64,000 nucleotides of DNA from Sphingomonas astaxanthinifaciens DSM 22298 (GCF_000711715.1 NZ_JONN01000002.1:124001-188000); one strand, 5' to 3'. Positions 41,386 to 50,884 are shown, counted from the first letter of the stretch. Made by a program: numbers and translations. The notes: a model not told the origin generated them from the sequence alone.

Positions 41386-42237
41386 ATGATGCGTTTCCTG
41401 TACCGCCCACCGACTCCGCCCGGCACCAGCCGCCTGCGGATCCAGCTCACTTACCTTTGGCGGCACCGGCGGCTGGCGCGGCTCGCGGCGCCCGTCCTGC
41501 TCACCGAGTGGATCCAGCACCGCAAGCTCCACGACCGCGATCCGCGGCTTCCGCTGCTGGCCGACAAGGTCAAGGTGAAGCCATGGGTGGCGCAGCAACT
41601 CGGGCTGTCGTGGGTGACCCCGACCCTGTGGCAGGGCAGTCGGCTTCCCGAGCATCCGGCCTGGGATTTCCCTTATGTCGTCAAGTCGCGCCACGGCTGC
41701 AACCAGACGCTGGTGGTGCGCAATGCCGCCGATCATCGCGAAGCGCGCGACCGCTCGGCCGCGTGGATGGCGCATCCCTATGGCGGCTGGCTCGACGAGT
41801 GGCTCTACGGCGGGATCGAGCGCGGCCTGCTGGTCGAGCCCTTCATCGGCGAAGGCGACGCGCTGCCGCTCGACTACAAGATCTTCGTCTTCGGCGGCGA
41901 GGCGCGGTTCGTTCAGGTGCATCTGGGGCGCGGGACCAATCATCGCTGGATCGTGTTCGACCGCCAGTGGAAGCGGGTCTCGCCCGCCTCCGCCGACCCC
42001 GATCCCGCCCGCCCGGCATCGCTCGCCGCGATGCTGCGTGCGGCCGAGCGGCTGGGCGCGGGCTTCGATTTCGTCCGGGCCGATTTCTACGAGATCGCCG
42101 GCACGCCCCGCTTCGGCGAACTGACCTTCTATCCCGGAAGCGGCCTCGAGGCGGTCGAGCCGCCGAGCCTCGACGCGCTGATGGGCGCGCTGTGGGCGGG
42201 GGCACGCGCGGGCGGGGAGGACCAACTCGCCGCTTGA
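41386..42237 (+). CDS. TupA-like ATP-grasp protein
   Basis: A 283-residue protein of the TupA-like ATP-grasp group, often found in polysaccharide or teichuronopeptide clusters. It contains KVKPWVAQQLGLSWVTPTLW, then FPYVVKSRHGCNQTLVV (ATP-grasp substrate-side Lys), VEPFIGEGDALPLDYKIFVFGGEARFVQVH in part, and the C-terminal metal site FVRADFYEIAGTPRFGELTFYPGSG. Members form amide bonds to sugars or transfer groups in capsule synthesis. The ATG at 41386 follows GGGGGAG by a few bases. The surrounding genes do not form a polysaccharide cluster. Confidence 0.85.
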   Translation: MMRFLYRPPTPPGTSRLRIQLTYLWRHRRLARLAAPVLLTEWIQHRKLHDRDPRLPLLADKVKVKPWVAQQLGLSWVTPTLWQGSRLPEHPAWDFPYVVKSRHGCNQTLVVRNAADHREARDRSAAWMAHPYGGWLDEWLYGGIERGLLVEPFIGEGDALPLDYKIFVFGGEARFVQVHLGRGTNHRWIVFDRQWKRVSPASADPDPARPASLAAMLRAAERLGAGFDFVRADFYEIAGTPRFGELTFYPGSGLEAVEPPSLDALMGALWAGARAGGEDQLAA

Positions 42238-42263
42238 CGCGACCGTTCGCCTAGCTGTATTGC
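42234..42263 (+). promoter_or_regulatory. Possible sigma-70 promoter
   Basis: TTGACG (42234-42239), an 18-base spacer and TATTGC (42258-42263) precede the lipoprotein gene at 42289. The -35 box overlaps the stop of the ATP-grasp gene. Confidence 0.4.
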
Positions 42264-42288
42264 ATCAGCAACACAGTTGGAGGGGAAG

Positions 42289-42768
42289 ATGAAGCACGTC
42301 CTGTTGGTCACTGCGCTGCTCGGCCTTGCGGCCTGCGACGCCGACGTTTCGGTCAAGCACGACACGACCAAGGAGAAGGTGGCGATCGCCGGCGACGGCC
42401 AGGGCCAGGTGAAGTTCGACCTGCCCTTCGCCAGCGGCAACATTAAGCTTCCCGCGGGCATGATGAGCGATGCCAATTTCGACATCGACGGGGTCAAGAT
42501 GTACCCCGGCGCGACCGTCACCGGCTTCAACTTGAACGCCGAGGACGGCAAGTCGCTGGTCGAGATCGGCTTCGACGCCCCGGCCGAACCCGCCGCGGTG
42601 CGCGGCTATTTCCTCGACCAGTTCAAGGCCAAGGGGATCGAGGCGGCGGCCGCGGGCGAGGGCATCAACGGGACCAGCAAGGACGGCGACAAGTTCGCCA
42701 TGCGCTTCGCCCCCAATGGCGGCGGCACCCGCGGGACCGTCACGATCGACGGGCGCCCGAAAAACTAG
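42289..42768 (+). CDS. Putative lipoprotein
   Basis: A 159-residue protein with signal MKHVLLVTALLGLAAC (lipobox LAAC, Cys16). The mature part has GDGQGQVKFDLPFASGNIKLP, MYPGATVTGFNLNAEDGKSLVEIGFDAPA and a C-terminal GTRGTVTIDGR, suggesting a beta-rich fold. I do not recognise the family. GGAGGGG stands 4 bases before the chosen ATG. It shares a CTAG stop overlap with the convergent transporter gene, and a plausible promoter lies 26 bases upstream. Confidence 0.78.
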   Translation: MKHVLLVTALLGLAACDADVSVKHDTTKEKVAIAGDGQGQVKFDLPFASGNIKLPAGMMSDANFDIDGVKMYPGATVTGFNLNAEDGKSLVEIGFDAPAEPAAVRGYFLDQFKAKGIEAAAAGEGINGTSKDGDKFAMRFAPNGGGTRGTVTIDGRPKN

Positions 42769-44135
42769 AAGGGAAAGAAGATCGGGATGACCGCGCAGGC
42801 CGTCGCCGCGGTGACGAGGTTGAGCGGCATCCCGAGCTTGACGAAGTCGAGATAGCGATAGCGCCCTAACTGGTAGACCAGGGCATTGGTCTGGTAGCCG
42901 AACGGGGTCGCGAAGGCCGCGCTCGCCGCCAGCATGGTCGCGACGAGGAAGGGGCGGGGGCTGACCGACAGCGCCTCGCCCATCGACACCGCAATCGGCG
43001 TGAACAGCACCGCGACCGTCGCATTGGACAATATCTCGGTCAGGAACAGCACCGCGACATAGAGGAGCGCCAGCGCGGCGAGCGGCGGCAGGCCGTCGAC
43101 GCTGCCGATCAGCGCGGTCGCGATCGTCTCGGCGACCCCCGAGGTGCGCAGCGCGATCCCCAGCACCAGCATCCCCGCGATCAGCATCAGCACGTCGGGG
43201 CGAAGGCCCGAATAGGCCTCGTCCGCGGTCAGCACCCGCAGTAGGATGAGGAGGATCGCTCCGGCGAAGGCGCAGGCCGCGATGGGCGCGATGCCGACCG
43301 CGGCGGCGGCAATGACCGCGACGAACACGGCCAGCGAGACCAATGCGCGCAGCGGCTGGAGTGGCCGCTCCTCGGCGAAGGCGGACGCGTCGCCGGGAAG
43401 GCCGCCCGCCGCATTGGTGGCGCCGACCTTGGGGAGTACGGGCACTTGCGGCGCGTCCGAACTGTCGATCAGCCGCCCGCTGAAGAGCAGCAGGTAGAGC
43501 CCGCCCGCAAGCGCCACCGCGACCCCGACGGGGGTGATCTCGAAGATGCCGAACTTCATCTGCCCGGCCGCGCCCGCGACGTCGTTGACGAGAAGGTTGG
43601 TAGAGGTGCCGATCAGCGTGCAGCCGCCCCCGAGGATCGAGGCGTAGGACAAGGGGATGAGGAAGGGCTTGGCGGACAGGCCGATGCGCTCGGCCGAATC
43701 CTTGATGACGGGCGCGAGCAACACCACGATCGGCGTGTTGTTGAGCACCGACGAGGCCGCGCCGCCGATCCCGATCAGGATCCACAGTCCCGCCCGGCCG
43801 ATCCGCTGGCACAGCGCGACCAGCGCGCGGATCCCCGCGTCGAGCAGCCCCGCGCGCTCCATCGCATAGGCGATGACGAACAGCGAGGCGAGGGTGATCA
43901 CCGCCGGGCTGGCGAAGGCGCTCTGGACCTGGAGCGGGCGGACCACGCCGGTCATCAGCAGCACCGCCGCGCCCGACAGAGCGATGACGTCCGAACGCCC
44001 TTTGTCGAGGATCAGCGCGACCACCACCGCGACCAGCACGGCAAGCGTGATCGCCTGGGGGCTGAGGAAGACGCTCAGGACCGGCAAGGATCGGGGGCCG
44101 GGTTCCGGCAAGACGCCATGTTCATCACCCGACAA
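42765..44135 (-). CDS. SLC13 (DASS) family anion permease
   Basis: A 456-residue polytopic inner-membrane protein with 11 or more helices. The two SNT-type signatures of the divalent anion:sodium symporter family are seen: SVLNNTPIVVLLAPV with GTSTNLLVNDVAG in the first half, and LTEILSNATVAVLFTPIA in the second. Homologues with RCK (TrkA-C) insertions are about 590 residues; here the middle loop (about 225-260) is short and lacks them. The substrate could be sulfate, dicarboxylates or another anion and cannot be assigned. The start is not certain, as MSGDEHGVLPEPGP precedes the first helix. Confidence 0.88.
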   Translation of the reverse strand: MSGDEHGVLPEPGPRSLPVLSVFLSPQAITLAVLVAVVVALILDKGRSDVIALSGAAVLLMTGVVRPLQVQSAFASPAVITLASLFVIAYAMERAGLLDAGIRALVALCQRIGRAGLWILIGIGGAASSVLNNTPIVVLLAPVIKDSAERIGLSAKPFLIPLSYASILGGGCTLIGTSTNLLVNDVAGAAGQMKFGIFEITPVGVAVALAGGLYLLLFSGRLIDSSDAPQVPVLPKVGATNAAGGLPGDASAFAEERPLQPLRALVSLAVFVAVIAAAAVGIAPIAACAFAGAILLILLRVLTADEAYSGLRPDVLMLIAGMLVLGIALRTSGVAETIATALIGSVDGLPPLAALALLYVAVLFLTEILSNATVAVLFTPIAVSMGEALSVSPRPFLVATMLAASAAFATPFGYQTNALVYQLGRYRYLDFVKLGMPLNLVTAATACAVIPIFFPF

Positions 44136-44141
44136 ACGAAT

Positions 44142-44171
44142 CAGGGCGCGGAAGGTCCCTCCCGCGCCCTG
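44142..44171 (-). terminator. Hairpin downstream of clpA
   Basis: CAGGGCGCGG (44142-44151) and CCGCGCCCTG (44162-44171) are perfectly complementary with a 10-base loop, 24 bases beyond the clpA stop. The following T content is low, so termination strength is uncertain. Confidence 0.65.
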
Positions 44172-44194
44172 TTCCTTGTCCTTGTCCCGCGGGC

Positions 44195-46561
44195 TTATTC
44201 GGCCGGCGGGGTCTCGGGCGCCTCGCTCGGCTTGGTGTCGCTCGGCTTGGCCTTGCGCGCCTTGGCGCCCTTGGGCTTGGTCGTCTTGGCCGGCGCGGCC
44301 GGGGTGATCTCGAAGACGGGGACATTGTCCTTGAGACGCACCTTGACCTCGCCGCCGTGGACCAGCTTGCCGAACAGCAGTTCCTCGGCGAGCGGCTGCT
44401 TGATCTTCTCCTGCACCAGCCGGCCCATCGGACGCGCGCCATAGAGCTTGTCATAGCCCTTGGCGGTGAGCCACTCGCGCGCCTCGTCGTCGAGCTCGAT
44501 GTGGACGCCGCGATCCGCCAGCTGGAGTTCCAGCTGGAGGATGAACTTGTCCACGACGCGGGCGACCACCGCGGGCGGGAGGTAGCCGAACGGCACCACC
44601 GCATCGAGACGGTTGCGGAACTCGGGCGTGAACATCTTGCGGATCGCGTCTTCCTGCACGTCCTCGCGGCTCATCGCCCCGAAGCCGATGCTCTCCCGCG
44701 CCATGTCCGACGCACCGGCATTGGTGGTCATGATGAGGATGGTGTTGCGGAAGTCGACGGTCTTCCCGTGGTGGTCGGTCAGCTTCCCGTTGTCCATCAC
44801 CTGCAGGAGGATGTTGAACAGGTCCGGATGCGCCTTCTCGATCTCGTCCAAGAGGAGCACGCTGTGCGGCTGCTGGTCGACCGCGTCGGTCAGGAGACCG
44901 CCCTGGTCATAACCGACATAACCCGGAGGCGCGCCTATCAGCCGGCTGACCGAGTGGCGCTCCATATATTCGCTCATGTCGAACCGCTGGAGCGGAATGC
45001 CGAGGATCGAGGCCAGCTGGCGCGCGACCTCGGTCTTGCCGACGCCGGTCGGACCCGAGAACAGATAGTTGCCGATCGGCTTGTCGGGATCGCGCAGGCC
45101 CGCCCGGCTGAGCTTGATGGCCGAGGCCAGCCGCTCGACCGCGAGGTCCTGCCCGAAGACGACGCGCTTGAGGTCGGCCTCGAGGTGCTGGAGCGTCTTC
45201 TTGTCGTCGGTCGACACGCTCTTCGGCGGGATCCGGGCCATGGTCGCGACGACCTGCTCGATCTCCTTGGGCGTGATCACCTTCTTCCGCTTCGAGACCG
45301 GCACCAGCATCTGCATCGCGCCGACCTCGTCGATCACGTCGATCGCCTTGTCGGGCAGCTTGCGGTCATGGATGTAGCGCGCCGACAGCTCCACCGCCGA
45401 CTTGATCGCGTCGGGGGTGTAGCGGACCTGGTGATGCTGCTCGAAGGAGGAGCGCAGGCCGGCGATGATCTTGATCGTGTCCTCGACCGTCGGCTCGTTG
45501 ACGTCGATCTTCTGGAAGCGCCGGAGCAATGCCCGGTCCTTCTCGAAATGGTTGCGGAACTCCTTGTAGGTGGTCGAGCCGATGCAGCGGATCGCGCCGC
45601 TCGACAGTGCGGGCTTCAAGAGGTTCGACGCGTCCATCGCCCCGCCGCTGGTCGCGCCGGCGCCGATCACGGTGTGGATCTCGTCGATGAACAGGATCGC
45701 GTGCGGCATCTTCTCGAGTTCCGACACGACCGACTTCAGCCGCTCCTCGAAGTCGCCGCGGTAGCGGGTGCCGGCGAGCAGCGCGCCCATGTCGAGCGAG
45801 TAGATGACCGCGGGCTTGAGCACGTCGGGGACGTCGCCCTCGATGATCTTGCGCGCGAGGCCTTCGGCGATGGCGGTCTTGCCCACGCCCGGATCGCCCA
45901 CATAGAGCGGGTTGTTCTTCGACCGGCGGCAGAGGATCTGCACCGTCCGGTCGACCTCGGCCGTGCGCCCGATCAGCGGATCGACCTTGCCGAGCTTGGC
46001 CTTCTCGTTGAGGTCGACGGTGAACTGCTTGAGCGCGCTCTCCTTCTTGTCGGCGGCGCCCTTGTCGGACTTGGTCTCTTCGGGTCCGGCCCCGGCGGAA
46101 GGCTGCTGCCCCTCGGCGCTCTCGCCCTTGCCGACGCCGTGGCTGATGTAGGTCACCGCATCCAGCCGGCTCATGTCCTGCTGCTGGAGGAAATAGACGG
46201 CATAGCTCTCGCGCTCGGAAAAGAGCGCGACCAGCACGTTGGCGCCGGTCACCTCGTCGCGGCCCGACGACTGGACGTGGAGGATGGCGCGCTGGACCAC
46301 GCGCTGGAAGCCGCTGGTCGGGGTGGGATCGGTGCCGCTGTCGGCGACGAGCGCTCCGAGCTCGCCGTCGAGATACTGCTTGACGGTGGCCTTAAGTTCA
46401 TCGCGATTGACCCCGCAGGCGGTCATCACCTTCGAAGCATGGGCATCGTCGATCAGCGCCATGAGCAGATGCTCGAGGGTCGCATATTCGTGACGGCGGC
46501 GGCTCGCCTCCCCAAGCGCATTGTGGAGGGTCTGTTCGAGCTCGCGGGCGAAACTGGGCAT
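44195..46561 (-). CDS. clpA: ATP-dependent Clp protease ATP-binding subunit ClpA
   Basis: A 788-residue AAA+ unfoldase of the ClpAP protease. The N-domain (MPSFARELEQTLHNALGEASRR) is followed by D1 with Walker A GDPGVGKTAIAEG and D2 with GPTGVGKTEVARQ; sensor and arginine-finger motifs follow. The C-terminal 45 residues form a Lys/Pro/Ala-rich tail (KTTKPKGAKARKAKPSDTK) not found in E. coli ClpA. AGGAG lies 9 bases before ATG 46561. The adaptor gene clpS, often directly upstream, is not here; a DUF1192 gene takes that place. Confidence 0.96.
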   Translation of the reverse strand: MPSFARELEQTLHNALGEASRRRHEYATLEHLLMALIDDAHASKVMTACGVNRDELKATVKQYLDGELGALVADSGTDPTPTSGFQRVVQRAILHVQSSGRDEVTGANVLVALFSERESYAVYFLQQQDMSRLDAVTYISHGVGKGESAEGQQPSAGAGPEETKSDKGAADKKESALKQFTVDLNEKAKLGKVDPLIGRTAEVDRTVQILCRRSKNNPLYVGDPGVGKTAIAEGLARKIIEGDVPDVLKPAVIYSLDMGALLAGTRYRGDFEERLKSVVSELEKMPHAILFIDEIHTVIGAGATSGGAMDASNLLKPALSSGAIRCIGSTTYKEFRNHFEKDRALLRRFQKIDVNEPTVEDTIKIIAGLRSSFEQHHQVRYTPDAIKSAVELSARYIHDRKLPDKAIDVIDEVGAMQMLVPVSKRKKVITPKEIEQVVATMARIPPKSVSTDDKKTLQHLEADLKRVVFGQDLAVERLASAIKLSRAGLRDPDKPIGNYLFSGPTGVGKTEVARQLASILGIPLQRFDMSEYMERHSVSRLIGAPPGYVGYDQGGLLTDAVDQQPHSVLLLDEIEKAHPDLFNILLQVMDNGKLTDHHGKTVDFRNTILIMTTNAGASDMARESIGFGAMSREDVQEDAIRKMFTPEFRNRLDAVVPFGYLPPAVVARVVDKFILQLELQLADRGVHIELDDEAREWLTAKGYDKLYGARPMGRLVQEKIKQPLAEELLFGKLVHGGEVKVRLKDNVPVFEITPAAPAKTTKPKGAKARKAKPSDTKPSEAPETPPAE

Positions 46562-46670
46562 TCGGGGACTCCTGGACCGGAAGCGAAGGCTCCCGGCTTC
46601 TTATTAACTTCTTATCTCGTGAGGCGTTGCGGCCGCGACAAGGGCAGCCAAAAGACCAAGGGACAGGTTT

Positions 46671-46919
46671 CTATCGCTTGAACAGCGCATCGGCCGCGGA
46701 GCGGTGCTTCGACGCCGCTTCCTGGTGGGCGCGGACCCGCGCAATTTCCGCCTCGAGCGCGGCGATCCGCTCGTCGAGCTCATGGTGGCTCAGGGGATCG
46801 AGGTCCTGCCGGCCAAGCTGCACCAGCGGATCCTCGGGTCGTGACGAGAAGAAATCGTCGTCCATGCCCCCAAGGTCGGACGCCAAATCCTTCAAGTCAA
46901 CGGGGCGCGGGGCCATCAT
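46671..46919 (-). CDS. DUF1192 family protein
   Basis: An 82-residue protein: an N-terminal acidic segment with ASDLGGMDDDFFSSRPEDPLVQLGRQDLDPLS, then a helix LDERIAALEAEIARVRAHQEAASKHR that is clearly coiled-coil. This is the DUF1192 pattern of small alphaproteobacterial proteins of unknown function. Two adjacent ATG codons (46917 and 46914) are possible starts. It lies upstream of clpA on the same strand and is divergent from the quinone oxidoreductase gene. Confidence 0.82.
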   Translation of the reverse strand: MMAPRPVDLKDLASDLGGMDDDFFSSRPEDPLVQLGRQDLDPLSHHELDERIAALEAEIARVRAHQEAASKHRSAADALFKR

Positions 46920-47002
46920 TCCCAACTTTTCGCTTTGCCGCTCCCAAACAGCGATTAAGACCCGTCTCCACCAGCAAGATTGAGCACCGGGAACGCGACT
47001 GC

Positions 47003-47998
47003 ATGGACCTGCCTGACGTCATGACGGCCATCGAGGTGAGCGCGCCGGGCGGACCCGAGGTGCTTCGGCCGATCAACAGGCCGGTGCCGGTTCCGGGTCC
47101 GGGCGAGCTGCTCGTCCGGGTCGCCGCGGCCGGGGTCAACCGGCCCGACGTGCTCCAGCGCCGCGGTGTCTATCCGCCGCCGCCGGGCGCGTCCGACATT
47201 CCGGGCCTCGAGATTGCCGGCGAGGTGGTCGCGGCGGGCGAGGGGGCGACCCATCTCATCGGCACCAATGTCTGCGCGCTGGTCGCGGGCGGGGGCTATG
47301 CCGATTATGCCATCGCGCCCGCCGGGACCGCGCTGCCCGTTCCCGAGGGCCTGCCGCTGGCCGAGGCGGCGGCGCTTCCCGAGACCTTGTTCACCGTCTG
47401 GATCAACCTGTTCGAGCGCGGCTTCGCGACCGAGGGCGAGTGGGCGCTGATCCACGGCGGGACCAGCGGGATCGGCACCATGGCGATCGCGCTCTGCAAG
47501 CTGTTCGGGGTCAAGGCGATCGTCACCTGCGGCAGCGACGACAAATGCGCGGCGGCGCTGGCGCTCGGCGCGGCCGCGGCGATCAATTACAAGACCGAGG
47601 ATTTCGCCGAACGCGCCCGCGCGCTGACCGGCGGGGCGGGGGTCAATGTCGTCCTCGACATGGTCGGCGGCGACTACATTCCGAAGAACCTGTCGGTCCT
47701 CGCCGAGGACGGCCGCCACGTCTCGATCGCGACCCAGCGCGGGGTCAGCGCCGAGGTCAGCTTCCTCGACGTCATGCGCCGCCGGCTCACGCTCACCGGC
47801 TCGACGCTCCGCCCGCGCAGCCTCGCCTTCAAGACCCTCGTCGCCGAGGAACTGCGGCGCACCGTCTGGCCGTTCGTCGAGAGCGGCCAGCTCCGCCCGG
47901 TGATGGACCGCACCTTCCCCCTCGCCGAGGCCGCCGCCGCCCACGCCCGGATGGAAGCGGGCGACCACGTCGGCAAGATCGTCCTCGTCACGCCCTAG
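47003..47998 (+). CDS. NAD(P)H quinone oxidoreductase, MDR family
   Basis: A 331-residue zinc-independent medium-chain dehydrogenase, close to the PIG3/QOR group. It has PGPGELLVRVAAAGVNRPDVLQR and GLEIAGEVVAAGEG in the catalytic domain, LPETLFTVWINLFERG, and the nucleotide-binding region IHGGTSGIGTMAIALCKLFG (about residues 146-165). No structural or catalytic zinc Cys are seen. It probably reduces quinones or reactive enals with NADPH. ATG 47003 is used; an ATG six codons later is possible. It is a single-gene unit. Confidence 0.92.
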   Translation: MDLPDVMTAIEVSAPGGPEVLRPINRPVPVPGPGELLVRVAAAGVNRPDVLQRRGVYPPPPGASDIPGLEIAGEVVAAGEGATHLIGTNVCALVAGGGYADYAIAPAGTALPVPEGLPLAEAAALPETLFTVWINLFERGFATEGEWALIHGGTSGIGTMAIALCKLFGVKAIVTCGSDDKCAAALALGAAAAINYKTEDFAERARALTGGAGVNVVLDMVGGDYIPKNLSVLAEDGRHVSIATQRGVSAEVSFLDVMRRRLTLTGSTLRPRSLAFKTLVAEELRRTVWPFVESGQLRPVMDRTFPLAEAAAAHARMEAGDHVGKIVLVTP

Positions 47999-48159
47999 GC
48001 CGGGACAGGGCGGCAGCGCCCGATTCCAGCGGCTTGCCCCGCTGGAGGGCCCAAGCTAGCCTGCTCACCGACGGCCGCTCGGCAATGGGCGGCCTTTCTT
48101 GCATCGGGCAAGGGGGCGGGGGCGCCGATGACGCGGGGACTGACGGCGGGGGCCGGACG

Positions 48160-49545
48160 ATGAGCGCGACGCGTCCCGACGCCGCGCCGCGGCGGGCCGA
48201 CCGCTTCACCCGACCGCAGACCCTCCTGATCCTCCTCGCCTTCGCGCTGCTGGTCGCCCTGCGCCTGCCCAACGCCTGGGTCCACGGCCGCTTCCAGGAC
48301 GAGGAAGCGACGGTCTTCCTCGCCTACGCCTGGCATTTCCCATGGGAGGAGGCGCTGTTCCGGCCGTTCGGCGGCTATCTCAACATCGGGGCGAATGCGC
48401 CCGGAGTCCTTCTCGCGCACCTCGTCAAATCCGGCGTCATCAAGCTCGAATATGCGCCTTATCTGACCATGACGCTGGCGCTCGTGGTGCAGCTCGCGCC
48501 GGGCCTGCTCCTGCTCACCGGCAAGGCCGACTGGCTGCCCAGCCGGACCGCACGCTGCCTCGCGCTGCTGGTGGTCGTGCTCGCTCCCTCGACCGAGGAA
48601 GTCTATCTCAACACGCTCCACATCCAGTTTCATCTGGCGCTGTGTGCGGCGATCATCCTCGCGCTCGACATTCCCCGGCGCCGCGCCGTCCGGATCCTCT
48701 ACCTCGTGCCGCTCCTTTTGGGCCCGCTCTGTGGCCCGGGCGCGATCCTGCTGGTGCCGTTGTTCGCCTTGCGCGCCTACGTCGACCGCGACCCCCAGCG
48801 AGCATTTCAGCTGACGGCGCTCGGCCTGGGCGCGCTGATCCAGATGTTGGTCTTCTACTATCCAAGTCCGATCCGCGGGCATTGGCTCGACCCGCTTTCG
48901 GTCGGCGCTGCCATGTTCATTCGCCTGTTCATGCTGCCCCTGGTGGGCCTCGACATTTCAGAGTTACTGGGAGCGCTCCTCGGACTCAGCCGCGAGACGA
49001 CCCTCCTGTTCGTCAGCATGGCCGCCTTGGCCAGTGCGGTGATCTTCGGCGGGCTGCTCCTGCGGAGCCTGCGCCGGCGTGAGACAGCCTTCTGGCTGCT
49101 CTTCGCGGGGCTGTTCATCGCCGCCGTCACGCTGACCTACGGCATGACCTCGTCGATCGATCCCAAGGCGCCGTTCCGTCCCTACACCGGCGAGCGTTAC
49201 AATTTCCTGCCGGTGGTCCTGCTCGGCCTGGCCCTGATCGGGATCATCCCCCGGGCAGGGCCGCGACTTGCGATCTGGCTGAAAGCCTTCCTGTTCCTCT
49301 ACCTCGCGGTCGGCGCGATGTATTATCCGAGCCCGATGGACTGGCTGGCCGATGGACCGTCGTGGCCGGCCGAAGTCGCCAAGTGGCGCGCCGATCCCAA
49401 TTACCAGCTGACGGTGTGGCCCAAGATGCGCCGCGCCGACCTGTCCGGCATTCCCAAACCCTGCACGCCGCCGAGCAGCGCCGCCGGCGATCCCCGCGCG
49501 CCCCGCTACTGTGAGAGCGGCTGGCTGGTGGGTAAGACGTTCTGA
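48160..49545 (+). CDS. Polytopic membrane protein, possible GT-C glycosyltransferase
   Basis: A 461-residue protein with about ten transmembrane helices. Shortly after the first helix there is HGRFQDEEATVFLAYAWHF, an acidic motif in the first periplasmic loop, where GT-C-type lipid-linked glycosyltransferases carry their catalytic Asp/Glu. Further loops hold FYYPSPIRGHWLDP and RPYTGERYNFLPVV. The C-terminal about 60 residues are soluble and end PRYCESGWLVGKTF. I do not recognise a named family; the GT-C idea is inferred from topology and the acidic loop. ATG 48160 was chosen; no strong ribosome-binding site is seen. Next downstream is a second such protein. Confidence 0.7.
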   Translation: MSATRPDAAPRRADRFTRPQTLLILLAFALLVALRLPNAWVHGRFQDEEATVFLAYAWHFPWEEALFRPFGGYLNIGANAPGVLLAHLVKSGVIKLEYAPYLTMTLALVVQLAPGLLLLTGKADWLPSRTARCLALLVVVLAPSTEEVYLNTLHIQFHLALCAAIILALDIPRRRAVRILYLVPLLLGPLCGPGAILLVPLFALRAYVDRDPQRAFQLTALGLGALIQMLVFYYPSPIRGHWLDPLSVGAAMFIRLFMLPLVGLDISELLGALLGLSRETTLLFVSMAALASAVIFGGLLLRSLRRRETAFWLLFAGLFIAAVTLTYGMTSSIDPKAPFRPYTGERYNFLPVVLLGLALIGIIPRAGPRLAIWLKAFLFLYLAVGAMYYPSPMDWLADGPSWPAEVAKWRADPNYQLTVWPKMRRADLSGIPKPCTPPSSAAGDPRAPRYCESGWLVGKTF

Positions 49546-49627
49546 TGAAAACTTTGAGATATGATGTCGTTAGTCGATATTTAGTCCGAACAACCCTTCC
49601 AGCTCTTTCCCTTTACGGAATGCGCGC

Positions 49628-50836
49628 ATGATCACTCGTAAGTCCCTTCACGTCACCTGGGTCATGCCTGTTGTCATGGCTTTGGCTTGGATACTTTCAA
49701 TGACGGCCCAAGAAGCAGGGGTGGCCCGGGTACTATATGAGCCCAGCCAGCGGTTCGGCGACTTCATCCTCGTGGTTTATGCTGTGCCTCACAGTGGTAA
49801 TTATCCACCAGGCTTTGAAGCGATCACTGAGTGGTTCGTGAATAATCCGGGTTACAAGGACGGAAGGTTCACGATTATGCACCTTCCGCCATTTTCAATG
49901 CTTCTCACAGTATTAGCGTCGAAGCTATTTCAAATTCTTAGCCCAATGCTGGTATTCTTCGTGTTAACGATAGCACTTGTCGTTTCATTTTTTTCTACCT
50001 TACGCACGAAGACTGGTGCAGCGATAGCGTACACCGCAATCCTCAGTTATCCGGTCGCCTTCATGATCGACCGGGGCAATCTATACGCTGGGTTATGTGG
50101 CGCATGCCTTGTCGCCGCCCTTGTCAGGCGGAAGACCGATGCTGTCGGAATCATGTTGTTCGCTGTGGCCTTAAACATCCGGCCCAATGCCCTTCCCGTG
50201 CTGCTGCCGCTGCTAATCGCGCATCGAAATATCGACTGGCGCTTCGGACTTCGGGTGGGCATCGCGGCCGTAGCGCTGGGCGTGGCTTCAGCGATCATGG
50301 CGCACGCGTTGTATCCGGAATATACGCTAAGCAGCTTTCGCCACGGAATGAGCCTTTACCTCAAGGGAACGTTGGACTCGCCGCTCATGTTGGCATTCGG
50401 GTCTTCCGCCTATAGCGCTTTGTACGCAATGGGCTTTCCGTCCTTAGTGCTGGGAACAGTTTTAGCGGGAACGCTGGCAAGCGTAGCGATTATTGTACGT
50501 TATTTCGGCGAATTAGACGCCGGGAATTTTACCTTCATCTGCGTGAGTGCGTATGCGCTTGGTTCGGCAGTGTTCGTTGACTATCATATGATCGTTTTTA
50601 TCGCTCCGCTGATAATGTCGGAAGATAAAACGACGAAACTGGCAAGTCTGCTGCTTCTTATTCCTAAGAGTTATTTCTTGATCAACTATAATCCGAGCAA
50701 GATCGAAACTCATTACACCACGACACAGGTGCTCACTAACCCGGCGATCATGATCTTGGTTTCAGGATTTATCCTGATCGCCGGTGCCCTTAATTACCTA
50801 CGAAAATCCGCGAATGGCGCGCCAGCGTCGGTCTGA
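49628..50836 (+). CDS. Polytopic membrane protein, GT87-like
   Basis: A 402-residue protein with about ten helices. PVAFMIDRGNLYAGLCGA and NIRPNALPVLLPLLI resemble the R-G-N and R-P-N motifs of GT87/DUF2029 membrane mannosyltransferase-like proteins, and YPEYTLSSFRHGMSLYL is a periplasmic loop. The glycosyl donor and acceptor are unknown. Codon use is strikingly less GC-rich than the neighbours (AT-ending codons, stretches such as TTTTTTTCTACC), and the 80-base leader is AT-rich, so horizontal acquisition is likely. A strong terminator follows. Confidence 0.7.
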   Translation: MITRKSLHVTWVMPVVMALAWILSMTAQEAGVARVLYEPSQRFGDFILVVYAVPHSGNYPPGFEAITEWFVNNPGYKDGRFTIMHLPPFSMLLTVLASKLFQILSPMLVFFVLTIALVVSFFSTLRTKTGAAIAYTAILSYPVAFMIDRGNLYAGLCGACLVAALVRRKTDAVGIMLFAVALNIRPNALPVLLPLLIAHRNIDWRFGLRVGIAAVALGVASAIMAHALYPEYTLSSFRHGMSLYLKGTLDSPLMLAFGSSAYSALYAMGFPSLVLGTVLAGTLASVAIIVRYFGELDAGNFTFICVSAYALGSAVFVDYHMIVFIAPLIMSEDKTTKLASLLLLIPKSYFLINYNPSKIETHYTTTQVLTNPAIMILVSGFILIAGALNYLRKSANGAPASV

Positions 50837-50884
50837 GCAAGCCTTGCTCAGCGGTCACAACGAGGGTAAGGATATTCAACGTTC

